From contig NZ_JAUSSZ010000007.1 in assembly GCF_030812595.1 (NCBI RefSeq), positions 169,224-233,223 on the forward strand: a stretch of 64,000 nt of DNA, given 5' to 3'. A program made the translations under genes and the position numbers. This DNA comes from Arthrobacter bambusae (lineage in GTDB: Bacteria > Actinomycetota > Actinomycetes > Actinomycetales > Micrococcaceae). Of the stretch, positions 29,018 to 36,802 are shown in pieces (within the stretch, counting starts at the first letter, position 1; each line of letters starts with the position of its first letter). Under the pieces are notes generated by a model. The model did not search any database and was not told the origin of the DNA. It saw only the letters and a program-made list of their open reading frames with translations.

Positions 29018-29914
29018 ATGAACGAAACCGGGCGCCCGCAAGAACTTCCGATGTCCAACCCCCGAGCCGATCGGGTCAGGGATGTCGCGAAGCTTGCAGG
29101 GCGCCCGGCCCGTTTAAAGCGTGGCCGCTTCCTCGCGGAAGGCCCCCAGGCTGTTCGCGAGGCGCTGGTCCTGCACCGGGAGCGGACCGCCGCGGGGGAG
29201 TCCGGCGTCGTGCACGAAGTCTTCGCGAGCGAAAGCTGCCTGGACCGGCTCCCTGAACTGGCCGATCTCGCCGACGGCGTTGCCTTGCGGCTCGCGAATG
29301 ACGATGTCCTCTCCGCCATGGCTGACACCGTCAATCCCCAGGGCATTGTGGCCGTCTGCAGTTTTGTGGACGTGAGCCTTGAATCAGTGCTCGACGCCGG
29401 GCCGCGGCTGATCGCCGTCATGTGCCAGGTACGGGACCCCGGCAACGCTGGAACAGTGCTTCGTGCAGCTGATGCGGCCGGAGCGGACGCGGTGGTGTTG
29501 ACGGCCTCCAGCGTCGATATTTACAACCCGAAGGCGGTGCGGTCCACGGCAGGTTCGCTCTTCCACCTGCCCGTTGTCCTGGGCGCGGACGTTGAAGAGC
29601 TCGTGGCCCTCTGCAAGGAGCGCGGCATCGGGATCCTCGCCGCGGACGGTTACGGCACCCTCAATTTGGACAAACTCCAGGACGAGAACGCGGCACGCCG
29701 CCTGGGTGGATCGGCAGCGCCTTCCGCCTACGCCCTCGAAGCGCCGACGGTTTGGCTGTTCGGTAACGAGGCGCAAGGACTTTCCGACTTCGAGCTGGCC
29801 CTTGCGGACCATCGTGTCGCAGTGCCCGTTTACGGCTCGGCGGAAAGCTTGAACCTTGGGACAGCCGCCACAGTCTGCCTTTACGCCAGCGCACGCTCCC
29901 AGCGCGCTTCCTGA
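29018..29914 (+). CDS. SpoU (TrmH)-family RNA 2'-O-methyltransferase
   Basis: 298 residues from the ATG at 29018 (29051 and 28991 are other starts). The N-terminal substrate-binding domain (VAKLAGRPARLKRGRFLAEGPQAV) precedes a SPOUT knot with motif 1 (QVRDPGNAGTVLRAADAAGADAV), motif 2 (LFGNEAQGLS) and motif 3 (SLNLGTAATVCLY). It methylates a ribose in rRNA or tRNA (RlmB/TsnR group); the exact site is not evident. Location downstream of rplT is common in actinobacteria. Confidence 0.88.
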   Translation: MNETGRPQELPMSNPRADRVRDVAKLAGRPARLKRGRFLAEGPQAVREALVLHRERTAAGESGVVHEVFASESCLDRLPELADLADGVALRLANDDVLSAMADTVNPQGIVAVCSFVDVSLESVLDAGPRLIAVMCQVRDPGNAGTVLRAADAAGADAVVLTASSVDIYNPKAVRSTAGSLFHLPVVLGADVEELVALCKERGIGILAADGYGTLNLDKLQDENAARRLGGSAAPSAYALEAPTVWLFGNEAQGLSDFELALADHRVAVPVYGSAESLNLGTAATVCLYASARSQRAS

Positions 29915-30013
29915 CAATTCCGCTATAGGTACGGTATTGCTTGCAGGGACGCGACCCCGCGGTCCGTCCCTGCCAACTCACTCACATCCCCCAAAAGAAG
30001 AAGTGGAGCTTTC

Positions 30014-30931
30014 GTGGCTGCAAATGGCGGTACCAAGGCGATCGTGGCGGCACTGGCTGCCAACTTGTCGATTGCAGCACTCAAGTTCATTGCCTTCGTG
30101 CTGACGACGTCGTCGTCCATGTTGGCCGAGGCGATCCACTCCGTAGCCGACTCCGGCAACCAATTGCTCCTGCTGGTTGGCGGGAAGCGGGCGCAGCGCA
30201 CAGCAAGCCCCGAGCACCCGTTTGGCTATGGACGTGAGCGATACATCTACGCTTTCATCGTCTCGATCGTGCTGTTCAGCGTCGGCGGCCTTTTCGCGCT
30301 GTACGAATCCTGGCAGAAGTTCCAGCACCCCCACGCGATTGAAGGCGCCTTCTGGTGGGTACCGCTGGCCGTGTTGCTCGGCGCCATTGTGGCGGAATCG
30401 TTTTCGTTCCGGACCGCGATCCACGAGTCCAATCCGCTGCGCGGAAACCAGGGCTGGATCAGGTTCATCCGCAACGCCAAGCAACCGGAGTTGCCTGTGA
30501 TCCTTCTCGAGGACTTCGGAGCCCTCCTGGGCCTGGCCTTTGCGCTCTTCGGCGTGAGCCTGACCCTCATCACGGGCAACGGTTTGTGGGACGCCGCAGG
30601 CACGGGAATGATCGGATTGCTTCTTGTGGGAATCGCCGTGGTGCTCGCGGTGGAAACCAAGTCCCTGCTACTCGGCGAATCAGCCACCAAAGAGGACAAT
30701 GCGCGCATCACGGAAGCCATTGAGTCCGATGGCACGCGCATTATCCACCTCAAGACCATGCACTTGGGCCCGGAAGAACTGCTGGTGGCTGCGAAGATCA
30801 GTGTGGGCGCGGCAGATACCGGTCGGGCGATTGCCAAAGCGATCGACGACGCCGAACTCCGGATTCGCACTGCAGTGCCGATTGCCCGGGTCATCTACCT
30901 TGAACCGGACGTGGAACGGGTCCAGGTCTAA
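30014..30931 (+). CDS. Cation diffusion facilitator transporter
   Basis: 305 residues, GTG start after GGAG. Membrane segments span about 12-225. The metal-site pattern HSVADSGNQ in TM2 and LLEDFGALLG in TM5 is that of CDF proteins, with a cytosolic C-terminal domain. These are proton-coupled Zn/Mn/Co exporters; the TM5 site is E-D-F-G-A-L rather than H-x3-D, so the metal is uncertain. It stands alone. Confidence 0.85.
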   Translation: MAANGGTKAIVAALAANLSIAALKFIAFVLTTSSSMLAEAIHSVADSGNQLLLLVGGKRAQRTASPEHPFGYGRERYIYAFIVSIVLFSVGGLFALYESWQKFQHPHAIEGAFWWVPLAVLLGAIVAESFSFRTAIHESNPLRGNQGWIRFIRNAKQPELPVILLEDFGALLGLAFALFGVSLTLITGNGLWDAAGTGMIGLLLVGIAVVLAVETKSLLLGESATKEDNARITEAIESDGTRIIHLKTMHLGPEELLVAAKISVGAADTGRAIAKAIDDAELRIRTAVPIARVIYLEPDVERVQV

Positions 30932-30992
30932 GTCCAGGTCCAAGAGGTGCCGAAGCGTGACCGCTGCACGCTCTTAGGTATGCGGTCAGTAC

Positions 30993-32201
30993 TTATGCAG
31001 CCAGGGGCCTCTTGCGTTCCAACCAGCCGCTGATTCCCGCGACGCCGAGCCCCATGACTGCCAGGACAGCGCCAACGAGGGCAGGGGCCACGTAGCCCCA
31101 GCCCCATGCGATCACCACTCCGCCGAGGAACGCGCCAAGGGCGTTGGCGATGTTGAGGGCGGAGTGGTTGAGCGAGGAAGCCAAGGAGGGGGCGTCCGGC
31201 GAAGCGTCGAGGAGGCGCGTCTGCAACGGCGGGACAAGCATGGAGCCGATGCCGCCCACAATGAAGACCATGATGAATGCCGACCACGCCCAGTGGGCCG
31301 CGACGGCGTAGGCCACCAGCGCCAAGGCAATGAGGGGCAGGACCCGGTAGATGGTTCCCATGACCGATTTGTCGGCGATGCGGCCGCCGAGGATGTTGCC
31401 TGCCACCATCCCAAGTCCGTACAGAGCGACTACCAGGGGTATCAGCGCCTGTGGGATGCCCGCCACCGATGTCATGGTGTGGGAGATGTATGTGTAGGTG
31501 GCGAAGAAGCCGCCGAAACCGATGATTCCTATCAGCAATGCCAGCCACACCTGAATGCGCTTGAGGGCACCAAGTTCCCGGCGGATGCTCGCCTCCGGGT
31601 GGGCAGGCTCAAACGGCACAAACTTAAACAGCAACACGCAAGTGGCCAAGCCGATGGCGCCTACCACCACGAAGAGCAGGCGCCACCCGAAAGTCTGGCC
31701 GAGCCAAGTGGCCGCAGGAACGCCTATGACGTTGGCGATCGTGAGGCCGCCCATGACCATCGAAATCGCCCAGCCACGCTTGGTGGGAGCAACCAGGCTC
31801 GCTGCGATAACCGCGGCGATCCCGAAGAAGGCGCCGTGGGGCAGCCCCGAGGCAAACCTGGTGATCAACATGGTTCCGTAGTCCGGCGCAATGAAGGAGC
31901 TCAGGTTCGCGATGGACAGGAACAGCATGAGTCCCAAGGCAAGTTGCTTGCGGGGGAGCCGGGCGCCCAGGGCCGCGAAGACGGGCGCGCCCACCACGAC
32001 TCCCAAAGCGTAGGCGGAAATCAGGTTCCCGGCCTCGGGAGTGCTGATATTGAGACCCTGCTCGATCTCCTTGAGCAAGCCCATCATGGTGAACTCTGTG
32101 GTCCCGATGGCAAACCCGCCCATGGCAAGGGCAAAGATCGCCAGCGTCACGTGACGGTTTCCGGTCCGTTGGGAGGTCTTGCTAGCAGCGGTAGTGGTCA
32201 T
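30993..32201 (-). CDS. MFS transporter, DHA1 (AraJ-like) family
   Basis: 402 residues, 12 membrane helices. LAIFALAMGGFAIGTTEFTMMGLL and GARLPRKQLALGLMLF (loop 2-3) are typical of AraJ/Bcr-like drug-H+ antiporters. The open frame runs on upstream to 33098, but the ATG at 32201 begins the family-like sequence. Substrate unknown. It converges with the CDF gene. Confidence 0.85.
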   Translation of the reverse strand: MTTTAASKTSQRTGNRHVTLAIFALAMGGFAIGTTEFTMMGLLKEIEQGLNISTPEAGNLISAYALGVVVGAPVFAALGARLPRKQLALGLMLFLSIANLSSFIAPDYGTMLITRFASGLPHGAFFGIAAVIAASLVAPTKRGWAISMVMGGLTIANVIGVPAATWLGQTFGWRLLFVVVGAIGLATCVLLFKFVPFEPAHPEASIRRELGALKRIQVWLALLIGIIGFGGFFATYTYISHTMTSVAGIPQALIPLVVALYGLGMVAGNILGGRIADKSVMGTIYRVLPLIALALVAYAVAAHWAWSAFIMVFIVGGIGSMLVPPLQTRLLDASPDAPSLASSLNHSALNIANALGAFLGGVVIAWGWGYVAPALVGAVLAVMGLGVAGISGWLERKRPLAA

Positions 32202-32372
32202 CGTCCTGTTTCTTGGGGGAGAAGGGGGAGCCCGCTCGAAGGAAATAAAGCTGACTTTTAAGCGTAATGCGAGAGCCCGGTGAAAGCTTAATGCGGGAGT
32301 CCGGTGAATGTTCCTGAATGTGACGGCTTCCATCGGCAGGGCTCCTCGCTTGACGGCCAATAGACTGTTGCG

Positions 32373-32849
32373 GTGACTGGACTGATAAGCGTGGCGGGCG
32401 CCGCCGTCGTCGATTCCCTTGAAAATCCACAGCAACTGCTCGTCGCGAGGCGCAGCGCCCCACCGCAATTCGCTGGAATGTGGGAGTTTCCCGGCGGCAA
32501 GCTGGAGGCCGGGGAATCCTTCGAAGGCGCGCTGCACCGCGAACTGCTCGAGGAACTCGGGATCACCGTCCGTCTCGGGGCCGAAGTTGAACCGGCCGAA
32601 CCCGACGGGTGGCCCCTGAACGAGCGGGCCGTCATGAGGGTTTGGTTCGCAGAAGTGCTCGACGGCGAACCGCGTCCGCTCCAGGACCACGATGAACTCC
32701 GGTGGGTTCCGCTTGGCAACGGCGACGGCCATGGCCATGGCAACGACGCCGGCAATGGCAATGACGCCTTCGCGTTGCCCTGGATTCCTGCTGACTTGCC
32801 GATTGTCCGGGCACTGGTGGAAAGGGTGACCACCGGCCTGCTTGGCTAG
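32373..32849 (+). CDS. MutT-like Nudix hydrolase
   Basis: 158 residues from a GTG. A complete Nudix box (G-x5-E-x7-R-E-L-x-E-E-x-G-I) covers residues 42-64, and MWEFPGGKLEAGE is the MutT-type form. MutT hydrolyses 8-oxo-dGTP, preventing transversions. Residues ~115-131 are an unusual Gly/Asn/His/Asp insert (GNGDGHGHGND...) from short DNA repeats near 32716-32765. Its stop overlaps the convergent radical SAM gene by 4 bases. Confidence 0.85.
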   Translation: MTGLISVAGAAVVDSLENPQQLLVARRSAPPQFAGMWEFPGGKLEAGESFEGALHRELLEELGITVRLGAEVEPAEPDGWPLNERAVMRVWFAEVLDGEPRPLQDHDELRWVPLGNGDGHGHGNDAGNGNDAFALPWIPADLPIVRALVERVTTGLLG

Positions 32850-33940
32850 AAAAGAGTGGACTGGCCAGCTGGCGGAAGGGACGCCGCTGGAAGGGAAGAC
32901 GGCGCTTCCTTGCGCGCGGCGGCTCTCCTGTGGCTGAAGCCGCTGCTTCCGGAAAAGCCGTGACGGGCTTTGAAATAGTTGATGCGGCCACTCAACCAGG
33001 TCCTGTATTCCTTCGAGGCGTAGGAGCCCTGTCCGTAGAGACGCCGGTACTTGCCGACGAGGCCGGGATGATGAGCCGCAAGCCACTGCATGAACCACTC
33101 CCTGGTGCCCGGCTTCAGGTACAACGCCCCGGCCGTCACGCCAGTGGCGCCGGCCCCGGACAGGGCCGTGAAGAGCGACTCAAGGGCCTCATCACTGTCC
33201 GTCAGCCACGGCAGGATGGGCATGGCCATCACGCCGCACGGCAGCCCGGCCTCGCGCAAACGGTGGATGAGCTTGAGCCGTGCGCGCGGCGCGGGCGTGC
33301 CCGGTTCCACGGCCGAGGCCAGGGCTTCGTCGGTCATGGCCAGCGATATGCCCAGATCCACCGGCACTTGGCTGGCGGCGTGCTTGAGGAGGGGGATGTC
33401 GCGGCCCAGGAGGGTTCCTTTGGTGAGGATGGAGAACGGAGTGCCGGAATCGGCCAAGGCCCGGATGATGCCCGGCATCAGCTGGTAACGGCCCTCTGCC
33501 CGCTGGTACGGATCCGTATTGGTGCCGAGGGCCACATGATGGTGGCCCCACGACGGTTTGGACAGTTCCTTGCGCAGGACCTCTGCCACGTTGATCTTCA
33601 CTATCACTTGGGAATCGAAATCGCGTCCGGCGTCGAACTCCAGATAGGTGTGGCTCTTGCGGGCGAAGCAGTAGACGCACGCATGGCTGCATCCGCGGTA
33701 GGGGTTGACCGTCCATTCGAAAGGCATTTGGGAACCGGACGCCACCTTGTTGAGCACCGATTTGGCGGTGACCTCATGGAAGGTGACTCCGGAGAATTCG
33801 GGGGTCGAGACGGAACGCACAAGCCCGGCCAGCGGCAGCAGTGCTTCCGTTGCTGGGGCGGCTACGGGCAGAACGCTGTTGCTGTTGTCTCCAGGTGCCG
33901 GACCACGTCGTGGTGAAAGTGCTTGTGCGTCCCATCTCAT
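32846..33940 (-). CDS. Rv2578c-family radical SAM protein with LexA box and C-terminal clamp-like motif
   Basis: 364 residues from the ATG at 33940 (another ATG at 33949). The radical SAM triad CSHACVYC is at residues 84-91; VALGTNTDPYQRAEGRY and SILTKGTLL are hallmarks of the SplB-like/Rv2578c family. A Ser/Pro/Ala-rich tail ends in GQSTLF, a match to the Q-x-x-L-F sliding-clamp motif. A near-perfect LexA box lies 10 bases upstream. Family members are often annotated as spore photoproduct lyase-like; true substrate unknown. A DNA-repair role is inferred. ATGs further upstream (33997) would place the LexA box inside the gene. Confidence 0.85.
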   Translation of the reverse strand: MRWDAQALSPRRGPAPGDNSNSVLPVAAPATEALLPLAGLVRSVSTPEFSGVTFHEVTAKSVLNKVASGSQMPFEWTVNPYRGCSHACVYCFARKSHTYLEFDAGRDFDSQVIVKINVAEVLRKELSKPSWGHHHVALGTNTDPYQRAEGRYQLMPGIIRALADSGTPFSILTKGTLLGRDIPLLKHAASQVPVDLGISLAMTDEALASAVEPGTPAPRARLKLIHRLREAGLPCGVMAMPILPWLTDSDEALESLFTALSGAGATGVTAGALYLKPGTREWFMQWLAAHHPGLVGKYRRLYGQGSYASKEYRTWLSGRINYFKARHGFSGSSGFSHRRAAARKEAPSSLPAASLPPAGQSTLF

Positions 33941-33949
33941 GGCCTCCAT

Positions 33950-33965
33950 TCGAATATATGTTCGA
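33950..33965. promoter_or_regulatory. LexA (SOS) box of the radical SAM gene
   Basis: TCGAATATATGTTCGA is the best LexA box in the window: both arms are TCGAA(T)/(G)TTCGA and flanking T/A extend the dyad by one. It directly abuts the radical SAM start on the minus strand. Confidence 0.85.
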
Positions 33966-34097
33966 ACACTTGTCAAGGCCCAAGGAAGAAGGCCCATGGA
34001 AGAAGGCCCGTGAAAGTAGGCCTGTGTGGCCTGGAGGCCTGCGGGAGATCCGATGGGGGAACCTGGAAGCCGGGTCAGCCCTTGCTAGGGTGGGTGC

Positions 34098-34745
34098 ATG
34101 ATTCTGCTGACAGGATTCGAGCCCTTTGGTGGCGATTCGAGTAACTCCTCGTGGGGTGCCGTCCTCGAAGCGCAGGAAATCTTGCGAGGCGAAGGGCATA
34201 CGGTGGAGGTGCTCGAGCTACCGTGCGTTTTCGGTGAATCCGCCGCTGTCCTGCGCGAGGCCATGGGAAAGCTGCAACCCGAGTTGACCATTTGCGTCGG
34301 ACTCGCCGGCGGCCGGGACAGGCTCTCCTTGGAGCGCGTGGCCATTAACTGCGATGACGCCAGGATTCCGGATAACGCCGGTAACAGGCCCATCGACGAG
34401 CCGGTGGTCCCGGAGGGGCCGGCGGCCTACTTCAGCACGCTACCGGTGAAGTCCGCGCTCCGGGCGCTGCAGATCGCCGGAATCCGCGCCGAAGTCTCGC
34501 AGACTGCCGGGACGTACGTGTGCAACCACGTGTTCTATGCCCTCATGCACGAGCTCGGCGGAGCCGATACGCCACGGGCGCGGGGCGGTTTCATCCACGT
34601 TCCCCACGACGAAACACGCCTGCCGCAGGGGAGTACCGTACCCGGCATGGCGACGCGGGACATGGGCCGGGGGATCGCCGTCGTCGTGCGCACGGCGCTT
34701 GGGACCACAGTGGACGCGAAGCTCTCCGCGGGCGCCGTTCACTAG
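34098..34745 (+). CDS. pcp: Pyroglutamyl-peptidase I
   Basis: 215 residues. MILLTGFEPFGGDSSNSSW is the family start; the catalytic triad reads Glu79 (LSLERVA), Cys142 (GTYVCNHVFY) and His167 (GFIHVP). It removes N-terminal pyroglutamate from peptides in the cytosol. No operon partner is seen. Confidence 0.95.
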   Translation: MILLTGFEPFGGDSSNSSWGAVLEAQEILRGEGHTVEVLELPCVFGESAAVLREAMGKLQPELTICVGLAGGRDRLSLERVAINCDDARIPDNAGNRPIDEPVVPEGPAAYFSTLPVKSALRALQIAGIRAEVSQTAGTYVCNHVFYALMHELGGADTPRARGGFIHVPHDETRLPQGSTVPGMATRDMGRGIAVVVRTALGTTVDAKLSAGAVH

Positions 34746-34769
34746 GCGGTGCGGTAAATGAAGGGTCCA

Positions 34770-34856
34770 TCCTGACCTTCTTTGGATCGGAGAAAGCCTC
34801 TCAAGCGGCGTGTCGCCGGCGTGTCGCGCAGAATCGTTCTTCAAGGAAGGTCAGGA
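34770..34856. repeat. Long inverted repeat downstream of pcp
   Basis: Arms 34770-34785 and 34841-34856 pair over 16 bases with two G-U pairs, around a 55-base loop that holds CGGCGTGTCG twice. It lies between the convergent pcp and SIMPL genes. It may be a terminator or the relic of a small mobile repeat. Confidence 0.5.
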
Positions 34857-34896
34857 CGGGAGGCTCCCGGGATCCTGCCGCCCCCAGGGTCCCGGA

Positions 34897-35553
34897 TCAC
34901 CCCGTGTTACTCCCGGGCGAATCCAGCTCCCACTGCACCACGACGCTCGCGGAAACCGCCACCGATCCGGCCTCGATGGGCAGGTCTTCGCTCGCTGAGG
35001 CGCGCTCCATGCCGGCCATCATCGGTACCGGCGGTCCATGCTCCGGCCGCTGATCGATGGAGATGACTTTGCCCAGCCGGCCGCCGGCAAGTGCTGCGAA
35101 GCGGGACGCCTTCGCTTCGGCGTCCCGCCACGCGGCCTCCTGTGCCCGGGCGGCAACCGCGGGCGTATCAGCGAATCCTTGCTCGATCCCGTTGATGCGC
35201 AGGCTGTCACCGCCTGCGGCGACTGCCGCGGATATGGCCGCGGATGCCCGTGACGGCGGGCTGATCCGGGCAACCATGGTGGTCGATGCAACATATCCAG
35301 TGACCTTCTGCCCCTGGTTTTCGGCCCAGACGAGTTCGGCGCGCAGATTGAGGCCGCTGGTCCGTAACTCAGCACCGGCCACGCCATGCCCGCTCAAGGC
35401 TTCCGTCACCGCCGAGGCGGCTTCACCGGCGTCGCGATAGGCCGTTTCGGCGCCGTCGCGCCTGACCTCGACGGCGAACGTGAGCGTCAGCAGGTCGGGG
35501 ACGGCTCCGGCAGTCCCCTCCCCGGTGACAGTGATGGTGCGGACCGGCGTCAT
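34897..35553 (-). CDS. SIMPL domain (DUF541) protein
   Basis: 218 residues. ITVTGEGTAGAVPDLLTLTFAVEV and YVASTTMVARI match the SIMPL fold. Many homologues are periplasmic, but no signal peptide is seen here, so it is probably cytosolic. Function is unknown; some members bind DNA or oligomerise into chambers. Confidence 0.75.
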   Translation of the reverse strand: MTPVRTITVTGEGTAGAVPDLLTLTFAVEVRRDGAETAYRDAGEAASAVTEALSGHGVAGAELRTSGLNLRAELVWAENQGQKVTGYVASTTMVARISPPSRASAAISAAVAAGGDSLRINGIEQGFADTPAVAARAQEAAWRDAEAKASRFAALAGGRLGKVISIDQRPEHGPPVPMMAGMERASASEDLPIEAGSVAVSASVVVQWELDSPGSNTG

Positions 35554-35738
35554 GAGGCCATGCTAGCCCCGGGTTCCGGGGAACGGCACCCGTGCCGTGT
35601 CACGGGTTAAGGCCCCGCCGAACCCTTCTACTAGACTGGGGTTAGTGCCCGCCGGACGCGTCCAGCGAGCATCGCTCCTGCTTTTGCCATGGCCCTGCCT
35701 GGTGGAGACCATTTCCGACTCGTAGCTAAGAACAGTAG

Positions 35739-36800
35739 ATGACTGACACTTTGCCGGGCGCTGCCATCCCGAACCCTTTGGATGAAGCCGCCATCACCGC
35801 TGCCGTTGAGGAAGCCGTCGCCGCGATTGCCGCTGCATCCTCCCTCGAAGAACTCAAAGCCGTGCGCTTGGCGCACACCGGCGAGAAGTCGCCTTTGAGC
35901 CTTGCCAACCGTGAAATCGGTGGACTGCCCAAGGAACAGAAGGCCGCCGCAGGCAAGCTCATGGGTTCCTCCCGTGGCCGCGTCAACCAGGCGCTCGCGG
36001 CACGGACCGCCGTGCTGGAGGCCGAAAACGACGCACGCATCCTGGTCGAGGAAACCGTTGACGTCACCGCGGCGCCGCGGCGACGCCGTGCCGGTGCCCG
36101 CCACCCGCTTTCCACACTGCAGGACCGCGTGGCGGACATCTTCGTCGGCATGGGCTGGGAAATCGCCGAAGGACCCGAGGTCGAGTCCGAGTGGTTCAAC
36201 TTCGACGCCCTCAACTTCAAGCCGGACCACCCGGCCCGCGAAATGCAAGACACCTTCTTCGTGGAACCTCCCGAGGCGCACCTGCTCATGCGCACGCACA
36301 CTTCCCCGGTGCAGGTCCGTTCCATGCTGGAACGCGAAGTGCCCATTTATGTTCTGTGCCCGGGCAAGGTCTTCCGCACCGATGAACTCGATGCCACGCA
36401 CACGCCCGTGTTCCACCAGTTCGAGGGCCTGGCCATCGACAAGAAGCTGAGCATGGCCGACCTCCGCGGAACCTTGGAGCATTTTGCCCGGCAGATGTTC
36501 GGCGATGAGGCTCAGATCCGCCTCCGTCCCAACTACTTCCCGTTCACCGAGCCGTCCGCGGAACTGGACATTTGGCACCCCGGTGCCAAGGGCGGCCCTC
36601 GCTGGATCGAATGGGGCGGCTGCGGCATGGTCAATCCGAACGTGCTGCGCGCTGCGGGCATCGACCCGGACGAGTATTCAGGTTTTGCCTTCGGCATGGG
36701 CATCGAGCGCACGCTCATGTTCCGGAACGAGGTCGGCGACATGCGCGACATGATCGAAGGCGATGTACGTTTCAGCGAGCACTTCGGGATGGAGATCTAA
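35739..36800 (+). CDS. pheS: Phenylalanyl-tRNA synthetase alpha subunit
   Basis: 353 residues: N-terminal coiled coil (1-~85), then the class II core. Motif 2 ([24 protein letters not shown]) and motif 3 ([14 protein letters not shown]) are intact. The [14 protein letters not shown] stretch binds phenylalanine. It charges tRNA-Phe as an alpha2-beta2 enzyme with PheT, whose gene starts two bases after. The 185-base upstream region shows no T-box features that I can see. Confidence 0.97.
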   Translation: MTDTLPGAAIPNPLDEAAITAAVEEAVAAIAAASSLEELKAVRLAHTGEKSPLSLANREIGGLPKEQKAAAGKLMGSSRGRVNQALAARTAVLEAENDARILVEETVDVTAAPRRRRAGARHPLSTLQDRVADIFVGMGWEIAEGPEVESEWFNFDALNFKPDHPAREMQDTFFVEPPEAHLLMRTHTSPVQVRSMLEREVPIYVLCPGKVFRTDELDATHTPVFHQFEGLAIDKKLSMADLRGTLEHFARQMFGDEAQIRLRPNYFPFTEPSAELDIWHPGAKGGPRWIEWGGCGMVNPNVLRAAGIDPDEYSGFAFGMGIERTLMFRNEVGDMRDMIEGDVRFSEHFGMEI

Positions 36801-36802
36801 CA

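Noticed and set aside
32202..33098. N-terminal extension of the MFS gene to 701 residues
   Set aside because: It would run antisense through the whole Nudix gene, and the MFS family sequence starts at the ATG at 32201.
35554..35738. T-box riboswitch before pheS
   Set aside because: No T-box consensus or terminator/antiterminator pair was seen.
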